DNA from: Hypholoma sublateritium FD-334 SS-4
Lineage: Eukaryota > Basidiomycota > Agaricomycetes > Agaricales > Strophariaceae
Direction of reading: 5' to 3'
Length of the DNA stretch: 64,000 nt
NCBI GenBank assembly: GCA_000827495.1
Contig: KN817521.1
Coordinates: forward strand, 496,001-560,000
The position numbers and the translations under genes were made by a program. Shown here in pieces: positions 46,693-58,840 of the stretch (position 1 is the first letter of the stretch; the number at the start of each line of letters is the position of its first letter). The notes below the pieces were generated by a model. It was given only the letters and a program-made list of their open reading frames with translations, searched no databases and was not told where the DNA came from.

Positions 46693-49600
46693 ATGAGGTC
46701 TCCTCATGACATCGATAACGAAGAGCCACTCTTTCAATTCGACCCATTCGATGAACAGTCAATGGTCGCCTCGTCGAGCGTCGGAACCTGTACCATTTCC
46801 ACTGTAGCACTTCCAAAGCCAATACCATCCCCCGATCCGTCTGGGGAGTCGGAAATGCCCAGTCCGAGCGAGTCAGTGGGAAAGGGCAAGGCTAGGTCAA
46901 CAATGCCCATGCCGATGCGAGATTCGATTACAATTTACGATCTTTTCGACGCATCTCCTGCGAGTGTCAATGCGACGCCTAGTTTCCGGGATTTCCAAAG
47001 CTCGTCCATGGCTTTCAGCCCCATTTCATCGGGTTCCTCCTCTAGCTTTGAAGATAGGTTTCGCCATTGCAGCCTCTCAATCGACAGTATGGAAGGCATG
47101 GAATCTCCAGAAGGCGATTTTCCGCCCATCGTGGTGCCCTCTTCAGTCAAGGGAAAAGAGAGGGAATCGGTCCCCATGCTTCCTCCCCTCACGTTCTCTA
47201 TAATGCAGTTGGATTACGCTCAGATCATTTCCCCGTCTGCGGGGCCGTCGTCATATGGGGCGTTGTTCAGTCCTCCATCGCCGACAGTCAACCTGCCTTC
47301 AGTGCGACCTTCACCTACCCGAGAAAACAGCGCCGACCGGTTACCACATTTTCCTCTGTCTAATTCTATTTCTTCCACGGATCACTCACAACCTGTATCA
47401 CATTCGCATGTTACGCGCAGCCGGTCTCTTTCCTCTCTTTCTCAAGATTTATCTTCTACTCCCAACATTGTATCAACCACGGTCAGCCCACAAGTTACGT
47501 TTGGACCATCCCGTTCACCCAGCAATATCTCACGCCAGCTCCTTGACAAAAAGGACAATATCGACTCTCACTTTCTAGACTCTATTAACAGATTTCCTGG
47601 ACCCTCCGCGGTGAGGCCGGATTTAATAAGCGTCGGAGCGGATTCAAGGGCGTATCTCCCTGCCTGGTACACGGTCGCGAAACCGCTCGCCCTGAGCCCT
47701 CAGATTGCGGCTCATACAGCAACGTCCGCCCATGCTATTGGCACACTGAAAGGCAAGGCGCGCTCCAAATCCTCCCCCTACCCCATCTCTGCGCTCGACT
47801 ACGTGCCGATTGCGTCGTCGGACATCTTCCAACCCATTCCTATCGTGGTTATAAATTACTTCGATCGTGTTCTTCCGAGGGAGCTTCGCTTGCGTATCCT
47901 GGCGGCGCTCGTTGAGTTACATGAGCAGGACCTTGTACGTTCAATCGCCGATGGACGCCTGACCATGGCCAAAGCGACGTCATCCAAGGGCCGGTGGGTT
48001 GGCAGGGATAAAGGAATCAGAGAGCTGTTCAAATTGAGCAGAGTATGCCTCCGAGCGCATATACGCCTGATAATTTACTGATTTATTGTCCTGTATGGGA
48101 ATAGGTCTCCAAGGCATGGCAAGCCCTCGTCTTCGACGGTGAACTATGGATTGATCTCGACTTCCGCTCTTTCCCGGGACTGCCTCCCTCTATCCTGACT
48201 CGACTAGTGAAAGTTGCTGGGTCATTTGTCCGACGCCTCAACTTGTCCGGGCATGTCCAACTGCTTCCCGACGCCATGTCTGACATCACCAATAGTCTTT
48301 GTCTCACGATGGCAACGTCCTCTACATACACCCAATTAACGAGCGTCAATTTCCAAGGGTGTACATATCTGACTACGCGATCCATTCACAATCTTCTGGT
48401 TCTGTCGAAAAATCTACGAGTTCTTTGCCTCAAAGGTCTAGCCACAGCAACCAACACTACTTGCGAAATCATCGCCAAACATTTGCATAATCTGACTTCG
48501 CTCAATCTAAGCCGGTGCCCTAACGTCGATGGCTATGGTATTTCCTCGTTGGTTGCTCCTGCAGTTGCGGGAAAGTGGCACATGCCTATGAAGGAACTTC
48601 GTATTTCAGGCCTCAAGTACATGATTGATTCTGTGATGCAGGCATTGGGGCGGGCCATGCCCTACCTCGAAGTCTTGGACCTCAGTTATGCTCGTCAACT
48701 CCACAACTCGGCGTTGGAGGCGTTCGTTGCCTGTGATTCCCTCATGGTCGATCCGTATGCTCCGCACACAGTCGTGGTTTCTGCGCGCGACCTCGGGCGC
48801 GAGGCGAATGAGTCCGGCAAGTACAGGAGGCGCGTCACAAAGATGCGCCATTTGGTGCTATCGTCTTGCTATCTCCTCACCGACATGGCATGCTCTAATC
48901 TGGCCCACTCTTTACCGGACCTTGAATTCTTGGAGTTGGCTGGGATTGGGGCAGAATTGAAGGACGAGGGCATTGCCCGTTTGTTGGGAACGACTCCGAA
49001 CATCCGTCGCCTGGACCTCGAAGATGCGATCCAAATTACGGATTTCCTTATTTCAGAACTGACTCCCCTCGTCCCACCCTCTGCCCCGGCGTCCGGTACC
49101 GTTGCCGGCACTTCCACTCCAAAGCAAGCAGGCCATGCTCTGGAATATCTGAACATCTCCTTCGCCTCCAACGTCAGCGAAGACGCCCTGGTCTACCTCA
49201 TGCGGAACTGCCCCCGCCTTAGAGTCCTCGAAGCGGACAACACGCGTCTCGGCGCGGACACCCTGCGCGAGTTCGTCAAGCTCAGCCGGCAGCGCAAGAT
49301 TGCAAATGCGAAGGTCGTCGCGATCGACTGCCGCGGGATCACAGAGAGCGTGGTCAAGGAGCTGTCGCCGCAGACACGCCCGCGGCTTGGGTGGCGCGCG
49401 TACGACGCGCGCAAGCTGATGTACCTCGACGCGCGCGACGACAACGAGGAGGACCTGCGGCTCGGGCAGGACGAGTGCGACCCGGCGCGCGTGGTGCTCA
49501 AGTCGTTCTACTCGTGGCAGACGGTGAGCGCGGTGCAGGCGGCGAAGGAAGGGCGCCGCAAGCTTGTGTCGCGCCGCTCGGCGAGCGATGCGTCGATGGA

Positions 49601-49754
49601 TGCGGGGGGCGAGCGGGGCGCGCCGGTGTCTGGGCGCTCGGCGCGGTGGTGGTCGCCCAGCGGACGGCGGGCGGCGGCGAATGCGATTGGGCGCGGGCGC
49701 AACTCGCCGCCTATGCTTCCGGAGCTGAACAATGAGGGCTGCCGCGCGATGTAG
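46693..49754 (+). CDS. F-box and leucine-rich-repeat protein
   Basis: Probable substrate receptor of an SCF ubiquitin ligase. Two exons: 46693-48042 and 48105-49754. About 1,000 residues. The first 370 residues are Ser/Pro-rich and disordered. The F-box-like segment (VINYFDRVLPRELRLRILAAL, then LFKLSRVSKAWQALVFDGELW) is split by the single intron, with frame restored across it. At least ten leucine-rich repeats follow, such as LTSVNFQGCTYLTTRSIHNL, LTSLNLSRCPNVDGYGI, LEVLDLSYARQLHNSALEA, MRHLVLSSCYLLTDMA, LEFLELAGIGAELKDEGI and LEYLNISFASNVSEDALV. They are of the AMN1/Pof2/Grr1 type. The C-terminus is Arg/Ser/Gly-rich and basic. The GC content climbs sharply from about 49200 to the stop. The target protein is unknown. 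Confidence 0.88.
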
Positions 49755-50209
49755 ATGTAGGTTCCTTTCTTCACCAATTCTCGACTTCGACTTTCTTCCA
49801 TTCGTCCATACTATCACGACCATCATTCATGACTGCCTCTTATCTTCGGATTTCTGTACAAGTGTCGTTCCCTACCTGTGTTTTGTAAATTACCGTTGTT
49901 ATATTTGTTGTATATTTTTTGTATTTGACCTTGTACCTATTTTCCTATCGCTCCGTCATAACGATCGTAAAGTCGTAACTGTATCTTTCACCATTTTATA
50001 TCATCACAAACAGTTTTATGTGTTTTGTTTACCTTGGTTCTCATTTCTTACTTGACCTTCCCGAACACCAGGAAGAAGTCCTCCCAACCCTTTTGTAGTA
50101 TTATTTCCCCCAGAAACCTTCCGTTGACTTATACTTCCAATTAGATAGATGAGGTAGCCACGCCAAATAGTGGGCTGTATGTATACATGTGAATGCCAAG
50201 ACGATATGT
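49755..50209. other. convergent 3' region between F-box and C1D genes
   Basis: This 455-bp AT-rich stretch separates two convergent stop codons. It should contain both 3' untranslated regions. No gene or structural element is seen. Confidence 0.55.
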
Positions 50210-51258
50210 CTACTTTTTACTTTTTTTCTTGGTCTTTTTACTGCTGGTTTTCGATTTTTCCGAGATGGGAGGCGTCGATGCGCCGGATTTTGACGATGGG
50301 GTCGATTGTGGGATTGTTGGCGGCGATGGGCTCGAGGCCTTTGACTTTTTAGCAGTATCTGTAGAGGGTTCTTCACTGAGGCCTGTGGGGTAGTTTTTAA
50401 ATTTGAGATTGAAAAAGACGAGGTGAAACGCACCAGTAAAGACATCCACCGCGGGCCTCCGGCGTTTCCTGGCCACTGGCAAATTTTCGTCCGCGGTGGG
50501 GGCCACCTCCTTACCCTTGCCCTTCGAAGGCACATCGTCCACGACCTCCATCTTGACGTCCGCGTCCTCAAACACCTCGAGCGCCTCGTCCGCGCTGTCC
50601 GCCGCGTCGTCGTCCCTGAGCGCCTGCTCGTACTCGGCGCGCTCGCGCATCTTCTGCGTCACTTTTGCGGGCGCGCGGGGGGCGCTCGAGCCCGCGCTGG
50701 GCGCGTCCTCCTGCATCGTCTCGGCGGCGGTCTTCTTCCACTGCGCCTGCGCGATGGCGTGCTTGATGAAGCGCCCCGCGGCGGCCTTGTCGAGCTCGGC
50801 GCGCTCTGCGGGTGGTGTGGGTTAGTGCAGTGTGGTTGGGGGGGAGGGAGGACGCACTGGCTGGGGGGTTCTCGGCGTTTGAGATCTTGTCAAAGTACTG
50901 CCGGATGCGGTCCTGCGCGGGTGGTGGTTAGCAGGGTGCCGCGCGCGCGCGGCGGGGAAGGACGCACGAGCTCGCCGATGACGGGGTGCGTCTTCGGGTC
51001 GATGCCGCGCGACTTGAGGTAGACTGGGCGGTGTCAGCGCCCGGCGGGGCGGGGTGGGGGGGAGGACGCACTGAAGATGAGGTCGTACACGATGTACGGC
51101 AGGACGGTCTGGAGCTTGGCCTGCTGGAGCGGCTCGAGGGCGAGGAGGGTCTCGGGGAGCGGGTCGGCGAGGAGCGGGTCGAGCAGCGCCTCGAGGTCGG
51201 CGAAGGAGGCGGTGAGCGCGGCGAGCTTCGCCGCGACTTTCGCGGTGTCGGTGGCCAT
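50210..51258 (-). CDS. LRP1: exosome cofactor of the Sas10/C1D family (Lrp1/Rrp47/C1D)
   Basis: Nuclear exosome cofactor that pairs with Rrp6 for 3' trimming of rRNA, snoRNA and other structured RNAs. Five exons on the minus strand separated by very short GC-rich introns. The N-terminal Sas10/C1D helical domain reads KVAAKLAALTASFADLEALL, LLALEPLQQAKLQTVLPYIV, IYLKSRGIDPKTHPVIGEL and DRIRQYFDKISNAENP, then AAGRFIKHAI. The pattern L-x-K-S-x-G-x-D-P-K-x-H-P-V matches the family well. A disordered acidic linker and a Lys/Ser-rich tail (KTSSKKTKKKSKK) follow, as in Lrp1, where the tail binds RNA. The start is the single good ATG at 51258. Only 90 bp separates it from the divergent SF3B5 gene, another RNA-processing factor. 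Confidence 0.9.
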
Positions 51259-51348
51259 GGGTGGGGGAAAGGGGGGGTGTCCCGAAAAGGAAAGCGCCGC
51301 AGAGAATTTCGGCGGCTGTGGCACACAGCAGTCAACACGCCCCTTGTC
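51259..51348. promoter_or_regulatory. 90-bp bidirectional promoter of two RNA-processing genes
   Basis: The C1D start codon (minus strand, 51258-51256) and the SF3B5 start codon (plus strand, 51349-51351) are only 90 bp apart. The interval must hold both promoters and both 5' leaders. It begins with a C-run on the C1D strand and is otherwise mixed; no TATA box is seen. Confidence 0.7.
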
Positions 51349-51900
51349 ATGGTCCGTCACCCCGTTTCTAAGTGGCGCGTATGACTAACGAGCGCTGTGC
51401 GCGCTGACAGTCGTCTGAGCTCAGGTACACCGCGAACACGCAGCTGGAGCACTGTGAGTCGTCCTGGGTACGCGGTGGTGGTGCGGTGCGCTGACGGTTG
51501 CGGGCAGTGCATGCACGGTACACGGGGACTGGTGCGTAGCCCCGTGGTTTCTCGCTGTGTGCGCATGCTTACACCCACCGCGCAGGGCATGCCGACCTGT
51601 CGAAGTAGTAAGCGGCGTCTCTTTCACCGGGGCACGTTGGGGGGCTAAAGATACGCGCTCCGCAGTGAGTGGCTTGCGCACCAGCACCGCGACACGCTTT
51701 CGTCGATCGTGGGGCACCCCACGCTGACGTCCTACCTGGCGATTGCGGACGGGGAGTCGATGGGGCGCGTGAAGTTCGAGATGACGGAGGTGCGTGCGCG
51801 GGTGGCCCGGGGGTATCGCTGGCTGACGCTGTTCCATGTATGTGCACCTCAGCGGATGCTGCAGCCGTGTGGGCCGCCGCCGAAGAAGGACGATGATTGA
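51349..51900 (+). CDS. SF3B5: splicing factor 3B subunit 5 (SF3b10), fragmented into six coding exons
   Basis: Small subunit of the U2 snRNP SF3b complex, which helps recognise the branch site. It is 87 residues, close to the 86 of the human protein. Coding exons are 51349-51351, 51411-51453, 51508-51531, 51586-51607, 51666-51789 and 51853-51900. The first coding exon is just the ATG, followed by GTCCGT and a 59-bp intron with a CTAAC branch site near 51384. Two micro-exons of 24 and 22 bp supply HARYTGTG and HADLSK. Family hallmarks are RYTANTQLEHL, YTGTGHADLSKYEWL, HQHRDTLSSIVGHPTLTSYL, AIADGESMGRVKFEMTE and MLQPCGPPPKK. Phases agree at every junction. The ATG-only exon is the least certain part. 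The gene has no exon above 41 codons, so it escapes frame-based calling. Confidence 0.9.
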
Positions 51901-52197
51901 TTGGCATGACACATCGGGGTGTTGCGTGTATTCTTAGCTGGGTGGAATGCATACATGATTATCGAGAGCGTTCGGAATGTGCTACGCGTCGCTAAGAGTC
52001 AGAGCAATTAGTTGGGAGTCTGGACATAGCACGGCGGGCCGGGAGAAAGGAGGGGCCAAAAGGGGAAGAAGGGCGGGCGGATATCTGCCAACTTTTATCA
52101 GTACATACTCCGGTCTCACGCACCTACTTTGCCACTGCTCGTGGCTCAACAAAGACAGTCCTGGCCCACTTTGCCACAGGCCTCTTTCAAACCAGCC

Positions 52198-55070
52198 ATG
52201 GCTGCCCGCCTGGCCGCCTCCCAGCTTCAGCCCGAAGAGCGCGACTACTTTCCAGACTCCCCCACCCCAGTGCAGCGTCGTTTTCCGTCGCCCCAGCCGC
52301 GCGTTCAGAGCCACTACCGCCCCTTCTCCACCCTCTTCGCCGAGGCGCCGTACACCGACGCCCAACCACCCAAGCCCACGCGCCTCAAGCGCTCCTCGTC
52401 CGTCGGCGCCATGCAGGCCCTCAGCAACATGGGCATCGCCCTCGCCGGCAGCAAGGACAAATTCAAGACCACCAAAGAGGCGGCGTCGTCGCCGCGCTTC
52501 CCCAGCGCCAGGATGCCCGCGTCGCTCCGCTTCAAGACCAGGCGCAGCCCGCTCCTCGACGACGACGCCCCATCCACCTCCTCGGGCACGACGCGCCCGT
52601 CGCCCGCCGCCGCCCACATGAAGAAGAAGCGCTCGATGGTCTCCCTCTTCACTACATCCTCCGACGCCCCAACGGTCGGATCGGGCAATGGCGAGCCCAA
52701 TACGGGCCTACGACGATCGCCCCTCGTGGCTAATCATGTAAGCCCGCCGCCGCTGCCCACCCCAGACAATGGAAACAAGACATCCCCCGCAAATAAAGCC
52801 GTGCCCTCCGCCAGCGATCCTGACATCCCCGGCATATTCCTGCCCAAGCACATATGGTCCAAGCGCCATAACATGACCCTCCATCCGTACCACGAGCATG
52901 TACCCTACATGCAGGCGTATGACCCTATCCTGCTAGACAAGTGCGTATCCGCCGCATATATTTGCCGTCCTTTGATGACTGACGCCTGTTTGTAGCGACT
53001 ACCATACGGATTTGCTGCTGCGCCACCTCAGCGACGGTCGGCCAGCGTTCCACGATTTTGGCAAGCGGCCACCGGCCACCGTCTTGGACCTTGGCTGTGG
53101 CCAGGGCCACTGGGTCCTCCATGCCGCAAACCTGTGGAGGCAGAGCCAAATCACCGGCCTGGACATTGTCGATATTACACTTCCGGCATTTGAGACAACA
53201 GAGAATGCGTGGTTCAAGCAGGGCAATTTGTGAGTTTCCATCTCCAAATTATGTTCTGCTCTGACATCTCGATAGCCTCGACAAGAAATTGCCATTTCCT
53301 TCAAAGTCTTTTGAATTCGTGCGCATGGCTAACCTTGCGCTTTGCATCCCCAAGGACCTGTGGACCCAATTACTAGATGAGATTCGGCGTGTTCTTACAC
53401 CGGGCGGTAGAGTAGAAATTATCGACGACCAGATCCACTTTCCCTACGCCAAGCTACCAACACCCGAGCCCATAGGCAAGGGCGGCTCTGCTTCGTCTTT
53501 GGACCTTGACGAAGACGAGCTTGACGAAGATGAGCGGGAAGGTCTCGATGGCGAGACGCTCCAAGGCCACGAATCGGCCGAGACAGACTCGACGCTCGTC
53601 AGCGACAACTCGCGGCCGCCCTCCTTCGACGGCAAAGCGTCGCAATTGACCGAATCGCCGACCGTGCGCCCGCTCGATGCGCAGGGGCGGCTCGCCGACC
53701 TAGCTCCGCGGGCTGTACACCAGAAGCACAAATACGTCGTCCCGTCGGGCCGGAGGTACGCCTCACAGGCGCGGCTCTTGGCGCTGCAGCGGCAGGCGCA
53801 CGCCTCGCGCGACCTCGAGAAGGTGTTCCGGCTGATGCTGCGGCGCCAGTACGGGATCTCCTACCGGCCTGCGGACCGCATTGTCAAGTACTTGCAGAAC
53901 ATATTTGGCAAGGACTCGGCGGGGAAGAAGTTCAGTTTTCACATCAAGCTTGCGCCGGTGGACTCGCCCATTGGCGAACCAGACGATGCTGTGTTGAGTC
54001 CCCAACTTCTCAAGAAGCAGTGGATGGGCGGCGACCGAGAGAAGGGCAGGAAAAGGAGAGACGACAAGGAGCCGAGGACGTCTGGCGACGGGGACCATCT
54101 TGGTCGCAGCTCGAGCGAATTGAGCTTGGTAATCCCAGCGCAGGTGTCGGCTCTGCCCGCATCGATGAACGCCAAGGCAGCGTCGCGCCTCGGACTCATC
54201 CTCCCAAGCACCCCAACCGGGCCTCCGGCTGGCAAAGGGCCCCAGCGCGCAGGGCTCAAGCCCGAGCTCAGCGCAACCGTGCACGATCGGCGCGTGCCCC
54301 GCCGGCTGTCCCTCCTCTCGATACCGCCCAGCGGGCCGCCGTTCTCGACGTCGCCCGGGACGACCCCGCCGATCCTCACGCCCAAGGCGGCCGAGCGGCT
54401 GGGCATCGCGTACGGCCCGAACGACGGCAGCGCGATCGCGCCGGCGCAGGTCGAGAGGCCGCCGAAGGTGCCCCGCCGGCGCGCGCGCACGACGCAGGCG
54501 CCCGGGCTGCTCGTGTGGCCCGCGACGTACATCGCGCTGCCGCCCGCGGAGCTCGAGATGCACGCGTGCAAGAATATACATATGCTGCTCGGGTGCCGCG
54601 CGGCGCTCGCGGAGTTCGTCGCGCTGCACCGCGACAAGGACGGCGCGCGCGAGGTGCCCGCGGGCGAGTTTGACGATATCGTGTGGGACTATGAGTGGTG
54701 AGTCGCCCTGCGCTGCGGTGTGGTGCTGTGCGACTACGAGTGCGTGATGCTGATGACACTTCGCAGCTTCCGGCGCGCGCGCCTCAACTGGCCGGCGGAC
54801 ATCCCGGACCCGTACGAGGACGACCCCGCGACGCCCGCCACGCCACACAGCGCGTTCGACGTCGTCCCCGTCAAGCACTCGCGGTCCGCGGGGTCGCCAC
54901 CCGCAGCAGCGCCCGCCGCCGCGGCCGTGGGCGCGTCCGACTCGTTCAACGGGCAGTACCACCGCGACGATCTGACGCATGTCCGCACGATCCGCGTCTT
55001 CCACGCGATCAAGTCCGACCCGGGCTCGTTGTTGGGGATGTTCCGGTCGAAATCCGCGGACGCGAGCTGA
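52198..55070 (+). CDS. SAM-dependent methyltransferase, fungal type
   Basis: Four exons with GTGCGT, GTGAGT and GTGAGT donors at about 52940, 53230 and 54700. About 900 residues. The first 240 residues are Ser/Pro/Arg-rich and disordered. A class I methyltransferase core follows. Motif I is TVLDLGCGQGHWVLHAA. Next come the motif II strand ITGLDIVDI, the motif with LPFPSKSFEFVRMANLALCI, and the post-motif LLDEIRRVLTPGGRVEIIDD. The substrate is unknown. After the core lie an acidic run, a conserved-looking helical patch (VFRLMLRRQYGISYRPADRI), a long Pro/Ser/Arg linker, and a C-terminal TYIALPPAELEMHACKN block ending in RSKSADAS. Similar layouts are widespread in basidiomycetes. The ATG before MAARLAASQLQPEERDYF was preferred over the upstream one at 52129. 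The 3' third is extremely GC-rich and creates a long antisense open frame. Confidence 0.88.
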
Positions 55071-56007
55071 AGCGCTGATCGCGCATCGCCCGCTCGAGCC
55101 CTGTGCGCGCTGAAGTCCCTCGCTTGCTTGCTTTCATCATGCCCCACCGCTATCCGTCGCCGCTCTGCCCACACACATTCACTGCGCATCACATCACATT
55201 TATTCATCAGCCCCTTGTTTTTTGCAGCGCCGCACCACGTCGCGTCGCCGTGCTTTTTTATTCCCATTCGTTCTTCTGCTCGCCGCCGCCCACTTTCCTT
55301 CTGCCCAGCCACGCCCCCCTCACGACGCACACGCTTGTATTTGTACGCTCGCTCGCCCATCGCATCGCGGAATTAATCTCGAACTGCTGCAGCCACCACC
55401 ACCATCATCGCATCACATCCATTACACATCCGACTCGCATCTCGGACGTCTCTTTCCCACTTTCGTTGGCGTGCCCGGCTGCATCTGGGTCCGGGCCTGC
55501 ATTTGCGTTGGCTTACCCGGACATCTGTGGCATCTGCGGGCGCCGGGAGCCGTGTACCTTGTGAGGAATAACCTCGTGCTTCTCTTCCCACCGCGTTCGT
55601 TCATCTGTTGTAGGATCACCCTGTATCATATTCCATACTATTCTACCTGTACGCGCACTCTACTCTACCGTATGTTGTTGTCTTACATATCACGGACGTC
55701 GCATCGCTTCGAATTCCCTGGATTCCTTTTTCGTTACCGTGTACTCTATAGCTACAAACTAGATGTAAATGTAAATGTGCTAAAACAATCAAGCAATTCT
55801 ACAACATGAAAGCAAGGAGGCGGAAAGACAGTGGGCATGCCCGATGCAGCTAAGTGGGATGTAAGAACAAAAACAGATAGATGAATCAAACTGACATGCA
55901 GAGTTTGCGTCGCACGGCGGATAGATACATGATGAATACATAGAACCAAGGTGAAGAGGGAACAACGGGAATGTGATGAGGAGATGGGCAGTCAGATGCA
56001 TACGGGA
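55071..56007. other. convergent 3' region between methyltransferase and PalI gene
   Basis: This 937-bp stretch separates two convergent stop codons. It is pyrimidine- and His-codon-rich in places, and the longest frame (195 codons, 55222-55809 +) has no recognisable domain. It most likely consists of long 3' untranslated regions. Confidence 0.5.
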
Positions 56008-57581
56008 TCAGGCCAGGTCGAATTCTACTGGCAGGGGAGGGACATCTGGTATATCCCGCGCGTTGAATGATTTTGGACTGCTCGGTGGGATAGTCTGCAC
56101 GTCCAGCTCGATATCGCTGCTGGGCGCAGCAGATGTAAAGCTTCTTGCGTCCATGGAAACTGAAGAATTGAAGCGATCGCGGAATTGGATTGAAAACGCA
56201 TGATGGACAGGCGGTGGGGATGGGATGCTGGGAAACTGCTGGATCATCACCGAACTCCGAGTAGAGGACTCGCCGGTCGGCGGCAGCGACCTGTCATCGA
56301 GCCGTTCTGGAGAAAAATCACTGCGCGTTAATACCACTGCACTGACCATCAGCAACGATGATGGATACGCGCCTGTGATCGACCTGCTTCTGTGCGGTCC
56401 GGCGTTGAGGAGCCGCTCGATGGTGTGGGGGTTCAGCGTAGAGCGCCGCGCCGGGTGGCGCGTGGGGAAGCTCGTCGACCGCGGTGTTGAAGCGGAGCTG
56501 AGTGTGCTGGGCGTGAAATACCGCACGCCCGACTCGTCGGAGCAATATGTCGAGTATGTGGACGGCGCATATCCGATGGACGAGGGCCGCGACGAGGGTT
56601 TCTCTGGTATGATGTCCAGGACGCGGCTTATGCGAGGTGATTCATCGCGATCGACGCCGTTGATCAGGATGCCAGGTACCCGCCGCACGGGGGTGAGAGG
56701 CGTGTGTTCGTCGATGCTGCTACTCGCGCTGGGGGGTGGCCGTGCTTTTGGCACCTCGATGAATGGTGTTATATGGGTGGCAGATTTTGGGGACTTCAAT
56801 GAACGTTTCGAAGAGCTGTCCGATGTGGGTGTGCCCTCCTCCCACCTCGGAGTCGATCCTCTTGCTTCTAGGTCTTGCGGAAGCTGCGGGAGTCGTTTTT
56901 CGTCGACGTCATGAGGAATTGGCATCGGTTTGACCTGTCGATTGAAATATAATCCCAGGAGAAGGAAGAAGAAAGAGACCAAGGTCAGCCAAGTGCCGTT
57001 TCCTATATTTACGGTGGCAGTCGTCCCGAATGCCTTGTTCACAGCAGATAGTAATGCAAGGTCGACCGCAAATGCGACGAGGTTGAACACTGCCAAAATA
57101 GCCACGACCGGGGCGACGTATCGTCCCAACAAATCCTCCTGAAAGTTCCAGAGCTTGCAAAGGACCACGGCCGTCGTAACAAGAGAGAGCACAAAGGCCA
57201 CGACGTGAATTACCAATGCATTGGTAGGCACCGCTGGGAATGACAAAAATATCGACGGCTCTAGGGGGAAAATGTCACCTGCATGAAAGATAGATCAGCA
57301 TTTCGGAATGGAAAAAAAATGCGCATATACTCACTCAATTGGTATCCCGCTGCGCCAGGTGAACAGATTTTCTGCTGTCCATACATTTCATAACAGAACC
57401 CAAAGGTTCCTAGGGTGACAAACCCTATACCAGAACCAAAGTCGGCTTGAACAAAATAGATGAAGTCGATATATGGGACGCTGAATGCCGCGAAGAACAG
57501 GAAGAATACAGACACGAATACTGTCAAGAGGAGAGAGGAACGAGGCGAGATGTACCAGCGGTGGCGGCTAGACGCCGTCAT
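56008..57581 (-). CDS. PalI/Rim9 (SUR7-type) membrane protein, copy 1
   Basis: Predicted plasma-membrane protein of about 505 residues in two exons, 57581-57335 and 57278-56008, joined in phase 1. There are four membrane helices: SSLLLTVFVSVFFLFFAAF, ALVIHVVAFVLSLVTTAVVL, APVVAILAVFNLVAFAVDLA and WLTLVSFFFLLLGLYF. The extracellular loop between helices 1 and 2 has the family pattern FVTLGTFGFCYE followed by a second Cys in ICSPGAAGYQL. This is the SUR7/PalI layout. PalI/Rim9 supports the ambient-pH receptor PalH/Rim21 in the Rim101/PacC pathway. The cytoplasmic tail (about 300 residues) is Ser/Pro/Arg-rich and disordered, as in PalI. A related gene lies 1.26 kb upstream on the same strand. 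An upstream ATG at 57686 is an alternative start. Confidence 0.87.
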
Positions 57582-58840
57582 GGGATGGATGGTGGATACC
57601 GTATGGAAGGTGGGCGCTTGTGTCACCTGGCCAATGGGACGAGGGTAGTAACAGGATGCCTGGTCGATCCACTTCTCCGACAACACTGATAAGAGATGGT
57701 CGGCCTAGGAAAGACTACAACCCGGAACCGTGTCGTCAAGAGGGGGGCGGAACGATGAACAGTTGAACTAGCCTCCGTAGATATACCACGGCCCATTTAC
57801 CGCTGAGGCGTCGGCGAAGCGCCACCAGCTCGCAATGATATTCCCATTATCGCTGTTGTCTGGCTGACTCTTTGTGATTGATATTGGTCGCTTCTGATGA
57901 CAGAACGCCGACACTATCCAGTGTAGGTGACACTATTTGCAGTGGTCTTAGCAATGCTAGCCTGATCATGAAATTATAATAGCCAAAATCATGATGGTTT
58001 GATGCTAGTAGAGCGGGATGCTTCTTGTCCGTTCATGTAAGATATTGGATGATTGGCTGAGATAGAAGAATGAGATTCATTCACAGGTCAGAGTGAGTAA
58101 CATAAGATAACATACCTCTTGTCGACGCGAATTCCAAGAAGCAAGGTGGGAGAATGATGAGTCGGACCGTGACAGCTTCACCGCAGCTTGAAGGGAGAAA
58201 TATTCAGTCGGAGTTGAATTTTAGCGCTCGTCGATACGTGCGCCTGTCGGTGCAAGCACAGGCCGCAGCGCACAGGTTACACGCAGTTGGACCCTTCACT
58301 TGACGTCGAAAATCAAAAGGTACCTGTATTCAATTACTATTTGTTCACTGGCATCAGCCACGGTAATAGATACCCGCGGACCATCTCTAGTAAACGTGTT
58401 CGGCCTGAAACCGGGCCTGCCAGTGCTGCGCGGCCTGCGCCTTTGCAAGCCGTCAAATAGAAACTGCACTGTTCAAGCACCAGTAATAAGCTGCGATAAA
58501 TGACTGGCTACGTATTATGTTTAGTATATGCTATATATTGTGGCAGTACTGTGGCAATATTGGAAACTAGATGAATAACGAAAATAAGTAATCGGATACA
58601 GAGACTCCTATGCAGTCCCCGTCCGGAAAAGCTACATCCAAGATGACGAGCATTCATTTCCGCGGATTAGCATTTTTTCGTGAAAACTGCGGGTGATGCG
58701 GGACCACTGGAAACACGGAAATGATTGAGGCCAGACTTGAGTCGGAAGCAGAAGCCCGATGATGTCGATGCAATTGTGGTGTATCATGATTTGGATCTAG
58801 CAAAAGCAACGCGTAAGTGCCTGAATATTAACATGTTTTT
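57582..58840. other. intergenic region between tandem PalI-like genes
   Basis: This 1.26-kb stretch lies between the PalI copy 1 start and the PalI copy 2 stop, both on the minus strand. It should contain the copy 1 promoter. Small open frames show nothing recognisable. No remnant of a third copy was seen by eye. Confidence 0.5.

Noticed and set aside
49053..49826. 257-codon antisense frame over the F-box/LRR gene
   Set aside because: Arg/His-rich shadow of a GC-rich coding region; the sense strand has clear leucine-rich repeats.
58300..58503. Small frame between the two PalI-like genes considered as a third gene
   Set aside because: It lacks membrane helices and has no resemblance to PalI or any other family.
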